64,000 nucleotides of DNA, taken from Chaetoderma sp. LZ-2023a (taxonomy: Eukaryota > Mollusca > Caudofoveata > Chaetodermatida > Chaetodermatidae). The stretch covers positions 1 through 64,000 of the forward strand of contig JAVVLW010001650.1 of the NCBI GenBank assembly GCA_034401795.1. Direction: 5' to 3'. This document shows positions 1 to 11,579 of this stretch, piece by piece. Both the position numbers and the translations under genes were made by a program. The notes under the pieces are model-generated. The model was given only the letters and a program-made list of their open reading frames with translations. It was not told the DNA's origin and made no database searches. Numbering within the stretch: position 1 is the stretch's first letter; each line of letters opens with the position of its first letter.

Positions 1-1127
1 TTAGAAACTATTGGGGATCGGATTGGTGTTGGTTTCAAATTGATACAACCATACCAATGGTATCACCAGAACGTAATTGTGTCACCATTATGGCGAGACA
101 ACACTCAGTTGCACTATGTCGCGCCACTTCCGTTGATTGACAGTGGAGACTATATAGAATATGGACTGTACTCTTGGCCTGAACCATTAGGTGTAATAGG
201 ACATTTTATCCAGGTTTTAATAGCCCAGATTAGCATTGGTCTGGATACTCAAACCGGATGGTATTTTACGCCATCTAGGTGCAGGGGTACTGAACCTCGG
301 GTGTGTAATGGACATTTGCTGGTCGATAAGACTCATGTATCATGCATTGTGAGTTTATTAACGAATTCCACTGATAAGGCATGTACTATTAAATTATTCC
401 GATCCAACAATACCGCTAGTAAGGTATTTGTACATAAGCAGGTTGGGATGGTGCTACAAACATTTGGGGAAAGTATAAAAATACATTGTGGGGGAAAAAG
501 CACAGAAACCCACAATCTTATGAATGGAGTGTATGTGTTGAACCCTGCTAGATGTGACTACAGTGGTGCTGGATGGAAGTTTAGACCTATTAGAGCATAC
601 GAGCGCAAGTATGAGAGAATAAGTCAGGCCATCGAAGCACCAAACTGAACATAGTAAGTGCTCTGAACCAATCCCTTATTGTTGATCATTTGAAAGTAGA
701 AAAGTGGGATCATTTGCAGAAAATAAAGTATGTACCTCTAGCACCATTATCGGAAATCGACACAGAGATTGTCGAAAGCATCAGCACTACATCAATTTTT
801 ATGTATGTGGTGGCATTGGCTATCACAATTATTGTGTTAATGTGTGTATTATACAAATGTGGGGTGATTCGCCATATCAGGAAGTGTACGAGACGAAAGC
901 CACGTACGGGGAATTCGCCAGAGGTGGAGCCGTTCTGGGTGCATTGGTCACGACGACCACGCCTCATGCCTAATGATTTTAGTGGCCTAACCAGCATAAC
1001 GGACACGACACAGCCCGACCATGCTGAACTTCATGTGCCCACGGTGCCTAGCCAGAGTAAGCTTCATGTACCTACTGTACCCGAGCAAATCGAGCTGCAG
1101 ATACCAGATATATCTTTTCATTACTGA
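1..1127 (+). mobile_element. Envelope-like part of an LTR-type retroelement (fossil, cut by window edge)
   Basis: The plus strand reads a Cys-rich, glycosylation-site-bearing surface-protein-like stretch (40-648) followed by a stretch with one strong hydrophobic membrane segment and a short basic cytoplasmic-type tail (690-1127, membrane segment near residues 36-57). This order (ectodomain, membrane anchor, basic tail) is what envelope genes of gypsy-like or related env-bearing retroelements show at the 3' end of the element. No gag or pol lies in the window because the element continues to the left. It looks broken, with at least one break. The family call rests on layout and general composition only; a host membrane protein is the alternative. 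Age cannot be judged because no LTR pair is visible. Confidence 0.5.
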
Positions 1128-3500
1128 TATCGTTTCCAGTATACGCCAAAACCGTAAAAAGGATACAATGACTGATTATATTTACCACATTATATTATCA
1201 TTATTATTCTTATATTATGATTATCTTACTTGTATGATATTATTTCACTGATTTGCATGCGAGTCACCTGTGTGTGACGAAATTGTTTTACTATAGTAAT
1301 GGGTAGGTTATCTTGGCATGCATGAGGGTTGAATCTTGGTAGGTCTGGTTGATGGTGCATCTTGTGTAGTTTAATGTGTGAGTTGTTGATGAAGTACAAC
1401 TAGTAAATTAACAGTCTTCTTAGCGCTGAGGAGATGGTTAATTGACTTTGGTTGGAGGGCATATGTAGATATTGGACATCTGGAGGAGTCACGGCTAATT
1501 TCTTAATGTTTTTAGAAAGCGGTCAGCTTCTTGGGAGGTTGTATATTACATAGACCCTATTTAACTGATGTTTGTGTGTGGAACGATAATAATCGTACAT
1601 AGCCATGTTTATCTCAATAGGCACTTAAACAGCCAGATGAAATGCACTAGAGAAAGTAACCCATTCAAATTGAAGGACGAAACCAGTGAATCGATCAACC
1701 CTCAATAATTAGTTGTGGTAGTAAAAACTTGATAATTATGTGAGTGAAAGTTGTTGCTGTCTTGGTGCTAAGTCGTTTATGAGAGATAATCTCTTTACAG
1801 TAACATAAATGACTGTAGCAACAAGCATCAATGAGTTTGACCATGGCAGTATGCAAGTTTGTACGAATATTGAATCGTTGTAGATGGGAAGAGAATGTTA
1901 ACCCTAAGTTAACCCTCGATGGCGTAACTTGTTACTTGGTAACTTTTACCGCTGTGAATGGCAATAGCATCCAGCAAGGAGAAGCGGCTAGTGGCACTGA
2001 TGAGAAAGGAAGATATATAAATGATCTTGTGAACAGTAGATGATATTTTGGGTCATTATTTGAAAACTCGGATGCTGAATAATATTCAGTCAAATTGCTG
2101 AATGTTAAGTTTTCATAGTCGAATGTGATATCGTTGGAAAGGTCTTGTCCTGAGTGTCATGATTCAGTAAGTTGTTTTGACTGAACGTCAGTTTGTCAAA
2201 AGTTATTTCGAGTTTATAGAAATTCAGTCTCAAGAGTCAAGCTGGCCACAAAATTTGTTGCATCGTATTAGGCATGGGTTGGAGCCGGAGATGGGAGGCA
2301 ATGTGAATGTACGTGGGACAATTGAGTTAGTGTGATTTCGGTAAGAAATTGCTACACAACTCGGATGTGTTTATCAATAATCATTCATCAGTCTGAAGGT
2401 TGGCGACAGTAGTACCAACTCAGGAATGCAAAAACTGTTGTATTTATCAATAGCCATCCCTCAGTCTGAAGGTTGGCGACAACGTTGCTTTCTCAGGAAT
2501 GCAAAAATTGACACAATCACTGCTGAGAATTTGTCATCAGCGCACTAGCTCGCCCCCACGATTGTATTAGGGCACAGTCTATAGGAAGAGATAAATGGAA
2601 GTTGATTGGTCTGTTATAATGTCATTATGGGACAGACCGATTCAAAGTGTGTTTATCAGAGACCTAGAAAATTTTGCAGAATAGGTTTTTGGCCTTTATA
2701 AGCTGATGTTTTGGGATGAAACTTCACCATATGGTCAGTGGCTCCGGCCTAAGGTAAAAACTCCAGTCTGTGGTATGTATGCCTAACGTTGCAGACTTTG
2801 TTTAGAAGATCAGTTATAATTGTTTGTAGCCTAAGTGTTATTAACTTCGCTGTTAGAATCGAAACTTGATATATTCAAGTATTTGTAAGTCTACTCTGGT
2901 TAGAATCGGTCAAGCAGTTGAGTAGCTAATGTGTGGTAGGCTAAGTTAATATAGCCGTGCATGCAAGGTACATGGTGTGTTGATCTATCTTTAGAACGAG
3001 AGCGGTTAGTTCCATAGCTTAGGAAGTATTAATATTTACTTTGTAAAGTTTGGTTTAACTTTGTTAGGATCCGAAAATACAACTATTATCTTACGTTTAT
3101 GTAAGACAGTGTGTTTGTCATTTAATCGTCCATTTTACCATCTGTCGGACGAGGCGACCGAATTGCTAAATTCGCTTACATCTTTTATCATAGACATTGT
3201 CACAGCAACCAGTAACACCTAAATCTTGATGACAGATGTAAGTGACGTCATATCCAGAAATTATCATACAATTCTGAGAACATCAACTTTGTAAACTCGC
3301 ATCGGTAAAGGTCGAAAAGTTTACAATGTGTTCCATAAATTTATTTTTAGTCCTATAGTAATTAGTAACACAAATAGTTACCAATGACCATTGGACGAGA
3401 TAAGCAAACACTCGTATATTGGCAAATATAACTTGGTGTGGCAATTATGGGGTGCGCGCGCGTGCATATATCTGTTAGTGTCTGTGTGTTTAAAAAATAA
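1128..3500. other. Non-coding stretch, possibly 3' end of the env-bearing element
   Basis: I find no convincing exon here on either strand. The stretch directly follows the envelope-like frame, so part of it may be that element's 3' untranslated region and LTR, but I cannot place LTR borders. It holds a 73-bp direct duplication (2366-2510) and a perfect CRE palindrome TGACGTCA at 3243-3250. Confidence 0.4.
2366..2510. repeat. Two-copy 73-bp tandem duplication
   Basis: Two adjacent copies start at 2366 and 2439. Both carry the block CAGTCTGAAGGTTGGCGACA followed by a variable dozen bases and then TCAGGAATGCAAAAA. Divergence between the copies is modest. Position downstream of an envelope-like frame makes a duplicated enhancer-like block in an LTR a possible explanation. 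Confidence 0.7.
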
Positions 3501-3510
3501 TATTACTTAC

Positions 3511-3690
3511 GGGGACATGGCTGTAGCACACATTGAACCATCTCCACGTCTCTTCCAAAACAGACTTGGGGACTCAATACCTGACCAGTTGCTTTGTCGC
3601 GGCATCGACGAGATCGTGTCTGATAGCCTGTTCCACACGTTACAGAACAGCCACCCCAGTCATCCCACTCTGACCATTCAGGACGACCAG
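3511..3690 (-). CDS. Thrombospondin type-1 repeat exon
   Basis: Read on the minus strand, the exon is bounded by an acceptor (GAATTCCAG before 3690) and a consensus donor (C|GTAAGTAAT after 3511). It is 180 nt long with phase 1 at both ends, the classic symmetrical module. The 60 residues show the three-tryptophan ladder (W-S-E-W-D-D-W), the CSVTCG motif that is a known O-fucosylation and CD36-binding type site, and six cysteines in TSP1 order ending V-L-Q-P-C-P. TSP1 modules act in secreted or surface matrix and adhesion proteins. It may be a downstream exon of the PAN/EGF gene at 9.3-12.3 kb, because that gene's EGF exon also ends in phase 1, or part of a separate gene running off the left edge. 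The overlapping plus-strand open frame is its shadow. Confidence 0.85.
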
Positions 3691-4700
3691 CTGGAATTCA
3701 GAAGTATATCATTTCATTTCATAGATTTAGTGATGATGGTGTTTAATACACCTGCATACATGCTAACCGATTCTCCCATAATTCCTCACCTGGTTTCATG
3801 CTTAAATCTTAGCAATCCGCGGATCCGGGGATTATTTATTTTTAAAGAGCACAATCCCAGGAGGGTGGTCTAAATTACGTATCCCTGCCCTATTGTCCAG
3901 AGAATCCAATGGGTTTCCCCACTTCAGGGAAATTCTAGAAATTTAAAGCGCGAAGAACTTATTTTATGTTCCATTAGTGGAAAAAGAGAATATTTATTTG
4001 TTTTTCAAACTTTTTTTTAGCCTTTGAACCTTGAAGTACCACTCAGTAGGCTACCTCACAGTACTCATGCAAGTAAGTGTTAAATATTTAAAAACTAATT
4101 TGACTGGAACCTGTGCTGCTTTAGGGGTTGGACATGATTTGAGAATGCACTCGTTACTTTGTAGAAGATGGAGCCATATGGAAAGAACCAGTTCCGTCTA
4201 TTAAATTTGTTCACGATCGACAGCAGAGTGCTCTTCGAATGATAGAGACTGCATCTTGACATATTCTTAGCAGAGCTTCTGACAATGATATTCTAGTCTT
4301 ATGCCTCCAACACGTACACCATATTGTGTGACACATAGTCATTGTATCTATATATACATCTATTTCGCAAGAAAAGAAATTAGTAGGCCCCATGATATCT
4401 GGAGCCAAAATCGCATTTGACAAATGCGACAGTGATGCGACAGATCGGCTAATAAATTACTGGCTATAGGTAGCGATATCATGTACATTTGTACGAGTAC
4501 ATACCACTTTCATTTCACCAAAATGGCGTCCTTCAGTGGGTCAACGTATAGGAAAGCTCTAATTCTTATAGTTCCTGAATGAAACAGCATAAAGGCATGG
4601 AGTGTTGCTATTAAAATCTCTTTTATTTGTTTTTGAGGTTCCACGTGATCCATTTTATATTTATGGTTCCAAAATCACATGACTTGTGCAGCCCCTGTCG
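3691..4700. other. Intergenic or intronic sequence, nothing recognised
   Basis: AT-rich sequence upstream of the TSP1 exon on the minus strand. I see no exon-like frame with splice signals and no repeat shared with the rest of the window. Confidence 0.4.
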
Positions 4701-5705
4701 TTGGCAGGGGTGGGGCCAATGTACTCATGTACTCAGTACTCATGTATTCCAGTATAGATTTTCAAGTACTCGCATGTACTCAGTATTCATGCCTTTTTAT
4801 GAGTACATGTACTCGATTACATACTCTGTACTTGTACTTTTGAGTACATAAGAGTACATGCTGAGTGCTTATCCATTTTCTACGTAAAAATTGTATGCAT
4901 ACCTGACCCTCTCATTCAAAATTCCAAGCACTGGTTCTCAGAGACGTGATATGAAATCTAGTAAATATTTGAAAACAATTTGACTGACTTGGTCCTATCT
5001 GCTCAAAATTGTGAATTTAATTTGACTTGTAATATGTTTTCATAGTGATTTGTTTTAAAAAGTTGTTTTAAAATTGAAATTCTGGATGTTTGCCTGGAAA
5101 ATTGCTGTAGTAGGTATGCTTATAGAGAATAAGATAACAAGCATTTAACTATTTAATTTCAAGGCTGTCATAATTGAATAGAATACATTGCTACTTGAGC
5201 CATCAACTGCTTTCAGCCAAATTATTTTCAAAATATTTAAAAACTTAGCTGTTAATTTGGTTTGAAATTGAAATTCTGGATGTTTGTGTTGAAATGGACA
5301 ATTGCTGTGGGTACGCTAATAGGAAATAAGATTAAACGAGTAAAGCATTTTAACCCATGCACCGTTAAAACCCTCGTTATCTACCTTTCAAGGCAGTCAT
5401 ACAGGTAAACTGTTACATATTTTGAAAATAATTTGTCTGGAAACCATAATTACTGCTTAAAGCAGCAAGACCTATCACCAAATAACTTTCAAAATGTTCA
5501 CCAGAATCTATTTTAGCAGCATAAAAATGGTCATTTCTGGCCATTTATCATTGAATGTGTTGAGATATGTAGGAAGTATTAGAACTGAGCTTGTGCAAGT
5601 GCACACGCCTAATGTCAACAAATACCTGACCGGGGCAATTATATGCCTACTGATAAGAAACCATTCATGCATGGTAGTCCTTACAATGAAATTGGACAAA
5701 GCCCA

Positions 5706-5932
5706 GTAATTTCAGGCTTTATAGGCCTCCCAGCGAAAAAAGCCTTCTGCAGTGGTCTTGGAAAATTTCAATTTGCTGACCAAGAGAAGACTATTTTGAA
5801 AATTTAACACTGGAATAACTGGCTCGATAAGAAGGCCAGTGATTCCAGTGGTAAATTTTCAGAGATAATCTGCAAATTGAAAATTTCTATGAGAAAATTT
5901 AAACTTTCTTGAACAAATCTGAGGGTTGAAAG
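5706..5932. mobile_element. Palindromic MITE, family P1 copy
   Basis: Long imperfect hairpin with the P1 core: TTGCTGACCAAGAGAAGACT on one arm, then ACTGGAATAACTGGCTCGAT, a short loop, and the mirror arm ending GAGGGTTGAAAGG. The same core recurs near 23.1, 25.6, 30.4, 45.9, 46.6, 55.7, 59.2 and 60.0 kb. No coding capacity. Confidence 0.75.
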
Positions 5933-6496
5933 GTTAATCAATGTTAATATTACATAAACTATTTTAAGAATAAAATTCAATGTTGAATATTTCGAAAACA
6001 ATTTGACTGGAAGCGAATGCTGCCTTAAGCAGTAATGTTTATCAGTCAAATTAATTTCAAAATATTCAACATTACTACATGATTAATCTGAAATAAATTA
6101 TTTCTAATTTAACCCTTTCACTGATGAAGCCTTATATTATACATTCATAGCAATCATGCCAGGAATTCAGCATATTCCTTATGAAGAAAGAAATTTTCTA
6201 TTAAATATTTTAAAATAATTTGACTGGAAGTAATTTCTGTCTAAGTTAGGAGCAACTGCCAATAAAATTATTTAAAAATATTCAACTGGTTATTTCTTCT
6301 TGTAATGAATTTGTCATTTTCTCTGTATGGTTAAAAGCATTAGGAAATATTCTGTGAACTGTTTTGATACTAATTTGGCTGGGAGCTAATGCTGCCCATG
6401 GTAGCAACATGATTCAGTCCGATTATATCCAAAAGATTCAACAAGGTACCTTTATTTAGTAAATAAATAGAGGGAAACACCACTAAAGAAGCCGTA

Positions 6497-6570
6497 TTGT
6501 ATATTTACATGTATATTTACAGAATTCACAGAAACTCTACCCCACCCACCCACCCACCCCACCCCGATAG
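6497..6570. repeat. CCCA-rich simple repeat
   Basis: CCCACCCACCCACCCACC-type run at about 6541-6563 next to an ATGTATATTTACA stretch. Simple sequence only. Confidence 0.85.
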
Positions 6571-6884
6571 CAAGTACAGGGAATATTATAGTATGGTTGT
6601 TCTCCCCACCCCGTCCATAGCCATCATGGATGCCAGTTTGGTCTTAATAAGAACTTGTACTCGTACTCAAGTACATTTACAATGTACTCGTACTCAGCCT
6701 CAGTACAATTGCTAAAATGTACATGTACTTGTACTCAGCCTCAAGTACTTTGCCAAAGTACTCGTACTCAGCCTCAGTACAGCTGCCGGTACTCGACCCC
6801 AACCATGGTAATTGGTTAATGCGATTTTCGGACACCAACCATTTGACTCAATGAGAGTAACCAAAGAATTTGAATATAGGTAAA

Positions 6885-7147
6885 TTATTCACACAACAAG
6901 AGAGTCATATCCACATCACGACCGTTTTCGCCATATTGACACTCGTCCCAAAATTTGGAATCATGTTCAACAGCAAGCAGCAATTGTCGATCAGAGACAG
7001 AGATATTCATCGTCACGCTGTTGGTTTCTATTCGCACCATGCCAGCGGAACGTGCGGTCACATGTGCGCAAACTTCCACACAGTTTTTCATTAATTGTGT
7101 CACATGGTTCCAGCATTTGAAAACGTTAAGATCTTGCATGAATCCTT
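6885..7147 (-). CDS. Doubtful exon, possible 3' exon of the PAN/EGF gene
   Basis: On the minus strand an acceptor-like CACACAG precedes 7147 and the frame stays open to a TAA at 6885-6887. The entry phase (1) matches the exit phase of the EGF exon at 9293-9428. The predicted ~87 residues contain five cysteines and stretches such as ISVSDRQLLLAVEHD but match no domain I recognise. The pyrimidine tract before the acceptor is weak, and other frames here are also open, so the frame could be chance. If real it would end the protein and make the TSP1 exon a separate gene. Confidence 0.28.
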
Positions 7148-7870
7148 CTGTGTGTTCTACGGGTATGGAAAATTATCCCACTGAACACGCATGTACCAAT
7201 TAAATGTGGTCGATCGTGTTTACAAAAGGAAGCTGCTTGATGCCCTTTCAATCAGCAATCTGAAAACGATGGAATGCAGCAGCATCTCACCGTGTGAAGC
7301 ATAATGTATCTCCGGTATGGATAGAAGCTGTTTTAGTACATCGCTGTGGTATTGTGCTTATCCGACACAAACGTGTGCCTACCAATGGATCAAATCGTCG
7401 ACAGTGAATTTCACATTATTTCGTTAGTGGGGAAATAGTTGTCTGCCAGCACTAGTTCGAAAATAAGGATGATGATCAAGTAGCACAGCCCAGGATAGAA
7501 TGGTAAACAAGAATGTATTGGACACGCCCAAAGAGCTGAAGGAATCAATCAGAAAGATGAGGATGACGATAGTAATGGCCCTAGGCTCTGAAATGAGTCA
7601 TCTAATGATGAATACGATGACGATTGCAATAAGTCCTTCAATTGCCTGAATCGTACGTGTAATTTTCTGGCATTTTCTGGTGTTGCGGCACGGTACAATT
7701 GCCTCAATCTTAGAATTCTTAATAACCGAAATCTTGAGAGAAAATTGAGAGGGATTCATAAAATGGAGAAAATCTGAAAACACGTATGTTGCATGAATTG
7801 GGAAATCAATAGTTTCAGGGTAGAGTAATCGCGCTGAACTATAAATGCTAGATGAGTAGGGTCTAGAGAG
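7148..7870. other. No supported gene; acidic open stretch
   Basis: Around 7540-7760 a plus-strand frame reads an acidic, Asp/Ser-rich segment followed by an Asn/Leu/Arg-rich segment, interrupted by stops. It could be a decayed transposase N-terminus, but no catalytic motif is visible. I see no splice sites that would make it a host exon. Confidence 0.3.
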
Positions 7871-7871
7871 T

Positions 7872-8150
7872 CCTGTCCTGTAAAAATAGCTGCTGTTGCT
7901 AATTAAGAATGCACCATTTCCACTGTTGTTAATTAACAATACCTCATTTCCACCACCTACGATGCAATTTTCAATGTTTGGCAGCATTGACAATTGCATT
8001 GTAGGTGGTGAAAATGAGGTATTCTTAATTAACAACAGCAGCCATTTTTGCAGGGCAGGACAAAAACATTGCAAATAGTATCGTAGGTGGTGGAAATGAG
8101 GTATTCTTAATTAACAACAGTGGAAATCGTGTATTCTTAATTAGCAACAT
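7872..8150. repeat. Inverted repeat with a direct third copy (hairpin element)
   Basis: Left arm 7872-7985 and right arm 7990-8065 are complementary: TCCTGTCCTG with GCTGTTG on one side, CAACAGC with CAGGGCAGGA on the other, with AATTAAC and CCACCACCTACGATGCAAT blocks inside. A further partial copy in the right-arm direction occupies 8075-8150. This looks like a small foldback element with an added tandem arm. No coding function. Confidence 0.7.
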
Positions 8151-8327
8151 CAGCCAGCTTTGTCTTATAGTGCATCTTTGATCGTTGGAAGCTTTCAGAA
8201 ATGATGAACTCTAACTATTTGTATAAATCGAGGTTTGAGAGGCCTAGAGAACTGAATTTGAGCAAAACCTGTAATTGGTTATTAATTAGTACTCGTCTTA
8301 ATTAGTAATCCAAAACATTTTAACTTC

Positions 8328-8686
8328 TTAAAGTTGCATATTCGCACCAAAAGGCTTCAAAATTAAATTCTTAACATTTTATACTTTTAAACGCTTAAAT
8401 TATGTGCTTCAATGTAAGGAAACGAAACCAATCTTAGCATATGATGATTTCATTACATTTAACTTAAAATAATGCTTTAAGCTATGATATCGAATTAGAG
8501 ACATTAGTCCCTAATTCGACTTAACAACTAAAAAAATAGATTAATTTACACCGAATGAAACAATCATATGCTAATATTTATTCCATTTAATTATATGTAG
8601 ATACGCAATTTAAGCATCTAAAAGTATACAATTTTACCAATTTTATGTTCAAGCATTTTGGTGTGAATATGCACCTTTAAATAATA
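8328..8686. mobile_element. Long hairpin MITE, about 360 bp
   Basis: The arms 8328-8470 and 8545-8686 are inverted copies: AAAGTTGCATATTCGCACCA at the left end pairs with GGTGTGAATATGCACCTTT at the right end, and AGCATATGATGATTTCATT pairs with GAATGAAACAATCATATGCT inside. The loop holds its own small hairpin, TCGAATTAGAGAC / GTCCCTAATTCGA. No open frame. Transcribed through, it would fold into a very long stem. Confidence 0.75.
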
Positions 8687-8911
8687 TTAGTCAGACAGGT
8701 GATATAAATAAGATATGCGAATTTCTCTTTAAAAGGGTTTTAAGGGTAACGTTCCAGGTCTATATAGATCCTAAACCCCCGCATTGTGAAACATATCTCG
8801 GACTGGTTCATCTGTATGGAAATATAAATAAAGTTAAGTACTCAAACCTTTCTATCTGAGCCTTGTGAACAGAAGCTACCGAGCTCCAATCTATAAGTGG
8901 CATTGGTAATT

Positions 8912-9225
8912 AACCTTTCCAGGTTTAGCTATGCCCCGCCCATCCCTAGCTAATCGCCATCCACACCTGGCTTGTGTTGGAATCGATCTATCCATGAACT
9001 CCCTTACATTTAATTTTCAGAAAACTCTACAGTTAAGCTGTTGAATATTTTGAATCTAATTTGATTGGGTGCTGTTGCTGCCTATTGCAGCAACAGCGCC
9101 CTGTCAAATTAGTTTCAAAATATTACTCATCTACGCCATTCATGATGTCATTGATTATGCCATACTCCTACACACCACGTGGCTGATTATGACGTCATAT
9201 GGTGGATGGATAAATTGGAAAGGTT
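8912..9225. mobile_element. Palindromic MITE, family P2 (near-complete copy)
   Basis: The ends are short inverted repeats AACCTTTCC (8912) and GGAAAGGTT (9225). Inside is the subterminal block AGCTATGCCCCGCCCAT, then the hairpin core CTGTTGAATATTTTGAA with GCTGTTGCTGCC, mirrored by GCAGCAACAGC and TTCAAAATATT. The right part carries GATTATGACGTCATATGGTG with a perfect CRE palindrome at 9190-9197. Related copies lie at 22.1, 36.6-37.2, 38.0-38.4, 47.2-47.7, 57.4, 58.3 and 63.95 kb. It sits in the presumed intron below the EGF exon, about 70 bp from its donor. Confidence 0.8.
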
Positions 9226-9292
9226 CACTAACACGGATGAGTAAGAGGATACCAACAGGAGCGCCTAAAGTGCGATCTATAGTACTTCATAC

Positions 9293-9428
9293 CTTCAAGC
9301 TCACAATGTGTACCAGTCCATCCTTCCGTGCAGAAACAGATATAGATGGCTTTACCACTAGCTGATTTTGTATCCAGACATTTTGCATGGTTTTGACATG
9401 GTTCGTCAATGCACAGTCCCAAGGCCTC
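9293..9428 (-). CDS. EGF-like domain exon of a secreted PAN/EGF protein
   Basis: Minus-strand exon with acceptor GATATTTCCAG before 9428 and donor GAAG|GTATGA after 9293. It is 136 nt, entering in phase 0 and leaving in phase 1. The 45 residues hold six cysteines at positions 6, 11, 17, 31, 33 and 42 with the spacing of an EGF module, and the typical C-x-C-T-E-G-W-T-G-T-H-C ending. Entry phase 0 matches the exit phase of the PAN exon at 11925-12254, giving a signal peptide-PAN-EGF order. EGF modules mediate extracellular protein contacts; no calcium-binding signature (D-x-D/N-E) is evident. The next exon is uncertain. Confidence 0.8.
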
Positions 9429-9429
9429 C

Positions 9430-10815
9430 TGGAAATATCAAAATATCATGGTTAGTCCTTAATTAAAATTAAGATGTCTGTAACGATCACTTGATAGGAG
9501 CCAATGTAGTTGTAGATATATTGCTCAGAGGGTGCATATACGTAGTTCATTATGCATATATGTATCAAGTGAGCTAGTTCATAATCCAACTGACCAAATT
9601 TCCAAAAATGGTACGGTTATTGGCCGACTGAGGCTGATAAATACGTATGCGTCGCGTATGCAATAAATGTAACATCGTGTATCAATATAATAAATACGTT
9701 TAAGTCATTAGTCCAAGTGATTCGACATACTCTTCGTATTTCTATGCTTAGCGGCGCTAAAACATCAGTATTCGAGCAGAAAAATAGGACAAATTAAGCT
9801 GGAAATAGGAACATCTCTCTAGAAACATGCAAATCTAAGTCCCAATCGCAAATATATTGACAGGAAATGTGAAAATTGTGGTCAGAAATGAATTTACATA
9901 TGGGAGAAAAGAATTCAAACTAGCCACTAACTTAATCGACCAGGTTAATTGCAAACCACTGACATTTTAGCTGTCAATATCCACCGACGAACAAAAAATT
10001 CAATTTTGGCTGGTCTCTGATCGACCTGGCTCACTTATTGGTCTAGATAATGTTTCTTGGCTTTCGCGCTGACGGGTCAAGGGGATTTGGCGATAACTTT
10101 AAACATGTTTCTAAAAATAGCACAAAGACCAGGATGTTCGCTCAGCAAATCGACCAATCCATTTCCCGTGTGGATTTTTCACGCATGAACAATCCTAAAT
10201 GGCTGTTGTTCGCTAAAAAGGAAACAGTTTTGTGCAGTGGTCAACACCCATGTCTACTTAACCGCCGAACATCGTTCGTGTCTCGGTGGCGCACTATCTA
10301 GCTGTCATTGGAATCATGGGTAATCTCCTTGACCTTGCCAGGTGCATAAATTAGTACCAGTATAAGGAATTGGTGTAAAGCCCACCAATAGCCACCAGTA
10401 GTGAACACTCTGATAGAAAATGTAGTCCGTACATGAATGGGAATTAGAAACATAGGGGCACAATAAATGTGAGCCAAACAATTAACTACCTTGTTCCCTC
10501 ATATTTTCCCTAAACTTTAGTCAGATCCCTTCGGCGGCCCCATAGGAGACGTCTTTGTGAAATTGTGCCACCAACGATGGTCACCAAACAAATCGAGTAC
10601 GCATGTTCTCTTGAGCAAAAGAACAACGCGGCCATGTTTATTCACGTATTAAATTCCTTGATTGGCAATTATTGTCTATGCATATTTCCAAAAGTTCTGC
10701 CAAGTTGCTTCCGCGATTAAGAACCCACGTTTTAATACAAATCGATTAATCTTGTTCTCATACACAATCTTAGTTTATCTAGTGCCCTAATTGAGGTTTC
10801 TTGAGATTAACTTCA
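9430..10815. other. Presumed intron of the PAN/EGF gene, no further exon seen
   Basis: Sequence between the EGF and PAN exons. A weakly preserved Helitron-like monomer is visible around 10080-10130 (TTTCTAAAAATAGCACAAAG). No other exon-like frame with splice sites is apparent. Confidence 0.4.
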
Positions 10816-11103
10816 ATCGCCCCAGTGCTTTTATAAAGAGTATTTTTAAATGTTTTTAAAATAGCACAAATGCCAATATGGCTGCCGACCAAATGGATTA
10901 ATCAGCTCCCTTTGAGCAGTCCTACATCTCAATGGTATACAGGCACATTCTGTCTAATTGGTGTAAAATTATCCTAATGGTTCTTGAAAAGAAGTCGTTT
11001 ATAGAAAAAGGTTGATAGATTGATAGGTGGATGACGGAAGGACGACCGACTGCTAACGCCATAACATAAACTCACTTGACCATTCTGTACTGTTTAGCTA
11101 ATA
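10816..11103 (+). mobile_element. Decayed Helitron-like element, 3' part
   Basis: Contains the family signature in worn form: GCACAAATGCCAATATGGC, a GGTTCTTGAAAAGAAGTCGT block, a GGTGGATGACGGAAGGACGA microsatellite remnant and the terminal CATAAACTCACTTGACC...TTTAGCTAA. Better copies end at 28289, 56863 and 63165. Confidence 0.55.
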
Positions 11104-11579
11104 AAGACTAAAGACGTCTAATCTCTTATGTTCTTTACCTTGCTTCCTAGAATCCCCCGTCCACCCGGAACTAATAGTAAACATAGTAGCAATGGATACA
11201 ATTGCATTTAAGTCTACACACATTTTGAGTCGCGTAAACAATATTCCTGCACAATTTCTCTAAAATGTAAGTGCATATTTTATCAAGAACGGTTTCTTCC
11301 CAAAATTTACCATTACTTCGTCCAATATGTAACATCACATCTTAGACGTGTTATTGCATTTCATTGGAGGGTTCCAATCTGTCACTTAAATAAATGACGA
11401 CATAATCAACTACGGTACTAGTTATCTCATGTCACACTCAAACTGACGTCACTCCGTCATGGAAATCGAAATGTCAGTCACCAAAGTGTATGGATTGTAT
11501 GTCTTTCAAAAATTTACAATTTAACATACATTCTATTGAATAATTTCAAAAAATTTTGTTGGGAAATTTTGCACCATCC

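Larger units (their letters stand above)
4704..6806. mobile_element. Putative hAT-like element with GTACTC-rich ends
   Basis: The left end begins CAGGGGTGGGGCC and runs into a dense GTACTC/AGTACATG tract (4720-4860). The right end, read on the other strand, has TTGGGGTCGAGTACC followed by the same tract (6650-6806). CAGGGGTGGG-type termini are typical of animal hAT transposons. No transposase frame lies between; the inside (4960-6480) holds at least five worn palindromes of the CTGTTGAATATTTTGAAA family and one palindromic MITE (5706-5932). I could not find a convincing 8-bp target duplication, so the two ends may belong to separate insertions. Confidence 0.4.

Noticed and set aside
3391-3873. 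Plus-strand open frame of 160 codons
   Set aside because: It is the shadow of the minus-strand thrombospondin type-1 exon (3511-3690), which has splice sites and all six cysteines.
7598-8078. Minus-strand 158-codon and plus-strand 60-codon frames
   Set aside because: Both cross the inverted repeat at 7872-8150 and read its arms; no independent coding evidence.
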